64,000 bases of DNA from Pseudomonadota bacterium (GTDB lineage Bacteria; Pseudomonadota; Alphaproteobacteria; Rhizobiales; Beijerinckiaceae). The stretch lies in the NCBI GenBank assembly GCA_021781815.1, contig JAJXWB010000007.1, forward strand, positions 62,001 to 126,000, in the 5' to 3' direction. Numbering within the stretch: position 1 is the stretch's first letter; every line of letters starts with the position of its first letter. Under the pieces are notes generated by a model. The model had not been told where the DNA came from. It did no database searches and saw only the letters and a list, made by a program, of their open reading frames with translations. The position numbers and the translations under genes were made by a program. Shown here piece after piece: positions 63,612 through 64,000 of this stretch.

Positions 63612-64000
63612 CTTTCGCTCTCCACTCCGTGCCTGGCGCCGGCCTGCGCGACGCCGAACAGACGCGCCTTGGCGTTTTCGTCCGCGACAAGCGCCGACGT
63701 CGGGCCACGATGCACGACAACGCCCCTGTCGAACACTATAGCGTCCTCGGCGAAGGCAAGCGCGAGATCGACCTTCTGCTCGACCAGCACGATCGTCGGT
63801 TTATCCTCGGCGCGGATCGCGGCCAGCGCGTCGTACAGCTTATCGACGACAATCGGCGCCAGCCCTTCCATCGGTTCGTCCAGCAGAAGCGCCTTCGGCG
63901 CGCCGCCAAGCGCCCGTCCGATCGCCAGCATCTGCTGCTCCCCGCCAGAAAGGCGGTCGCCATAGTTGCGGCGACGTTCCGCCAGCGAGGGGAACAGCGC
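63608..64000 (-). CDS. LivF-type ABC transporter ATP-binding protein (partial, runs off the right edge)
   Basis: The visible 130 C-terminal residues include LSGGEQQMLAIGRAL, Walker B LLLDEPMEGLAP and the VLVEQKVDLALAFAEDAIVFDRG segment of LivF-type ATPases; the frame stays open to the window edge, and the N-terminal part with Walker A is outside. It is a second, separate Liv-type importer, at the head of the visible part of the aconitase X operon, and suggests that the operon imports and then degrades a small carboxylic or amino acid. Confidence 0.92.
   Translation of the reverse strand, partial: ALFPSLAERRRNYGDRLSGGEQQMLAIGRALGGAPKALLLDEPMEGLAPIVVDKLYDALAAIRAEDKPTIVLVEQKVDLALAFAEDAIVFDRGVVVHRGPTSALVADENAKARLFGVAQAGARHGVESER

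Overview
The window is GC-rich, densely coded DNA from an alphaproteobacterium. Hyphomicrobiales (Rhizobiales) is the most likely order, because the hydrogenase genes run hupUV, hupSLCDEFGHIJK, hypABFCDE, hypX(hoxX), hoxA as in Bradyrhizobium-type hup clusters. This placement is an inference from gene order and protein style; no rRNA or housekeeping marker is present.

Region 1 (1-19083, mostly minus strand) holds an AraC-type regulator, a SapC-family protein, an IalB-like secreted protein and a two-partner secretion locus. The secretion locus has a TpsB/FhaC-type outer-membrane transporter directly after an enormous TpsA exoprotein of 4621 residues, which alone fills almost 14 kb. The exoprotein carries a conserved N-terminal TPS domain and at least twenty degenerate copies of an 'IG-x-G ... 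GNGG' unit.

Region 2 (19084-41686) is a nearly complete uptake [NiFe]-hydrogenase system. A TrpD2-like transferase gene diverges from hupUV, which encodes an H2-sensing regulatory hydrogenase. Next come the structural genes hupSLC, protease hupD, hupE, hupF, assembly genes hupGHIJK, the hyp maturation genes including hypX, the NtrC-type regulator hoxA and a soluble PAS histidine kinase (hoxJ/hupT type). Two clear -24/-12 (sigma-54) promoters, before hupS and before hupG, fit the intact GAFTGA motif of HoxA. HupS has the six cysteines of an O2-tolerant proximal cluster.

Region 3 (41721-60843) is a phenol catabolic island: multicomponent phenol hydroxylase dmpKLMNOP, ferredoxin dmpQ, catechol 2,3-dioxygenase dmpB, an HbpS/GlcG-like gene and the 4-oxalocrotonate branch of meta-cleavage dmpCEFGHI. 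A five-gene branched-chain-amino-acid-type ABC importer follows. A divergent GntR/FCD regulator, with a membrane-anchored monooxygenase-like gene behind it, probably controls the pathway: the same palindrome ATATCGATAT lies in the regulator/dmpK intergenic region and twice before dmpC, where it overlaps a perfect TATAAT. The island is bracketed by remnants of an IS3-type orfA (about 42.2 kb) and an IS66 transposase (about 60.7 kb), suggesting acquisition by transfer. No dmpD hydrolase and no DmpR/XylR-type activator is present in the window.

Region 4 (60844-64000, minus strand) is part of another catabolic operon running in from beyond the right edge: a LivF-type ABC ATPase (partial), a short-chain dehydrogenase, and the large and small subunits of an aconitase X-type dehydratase.
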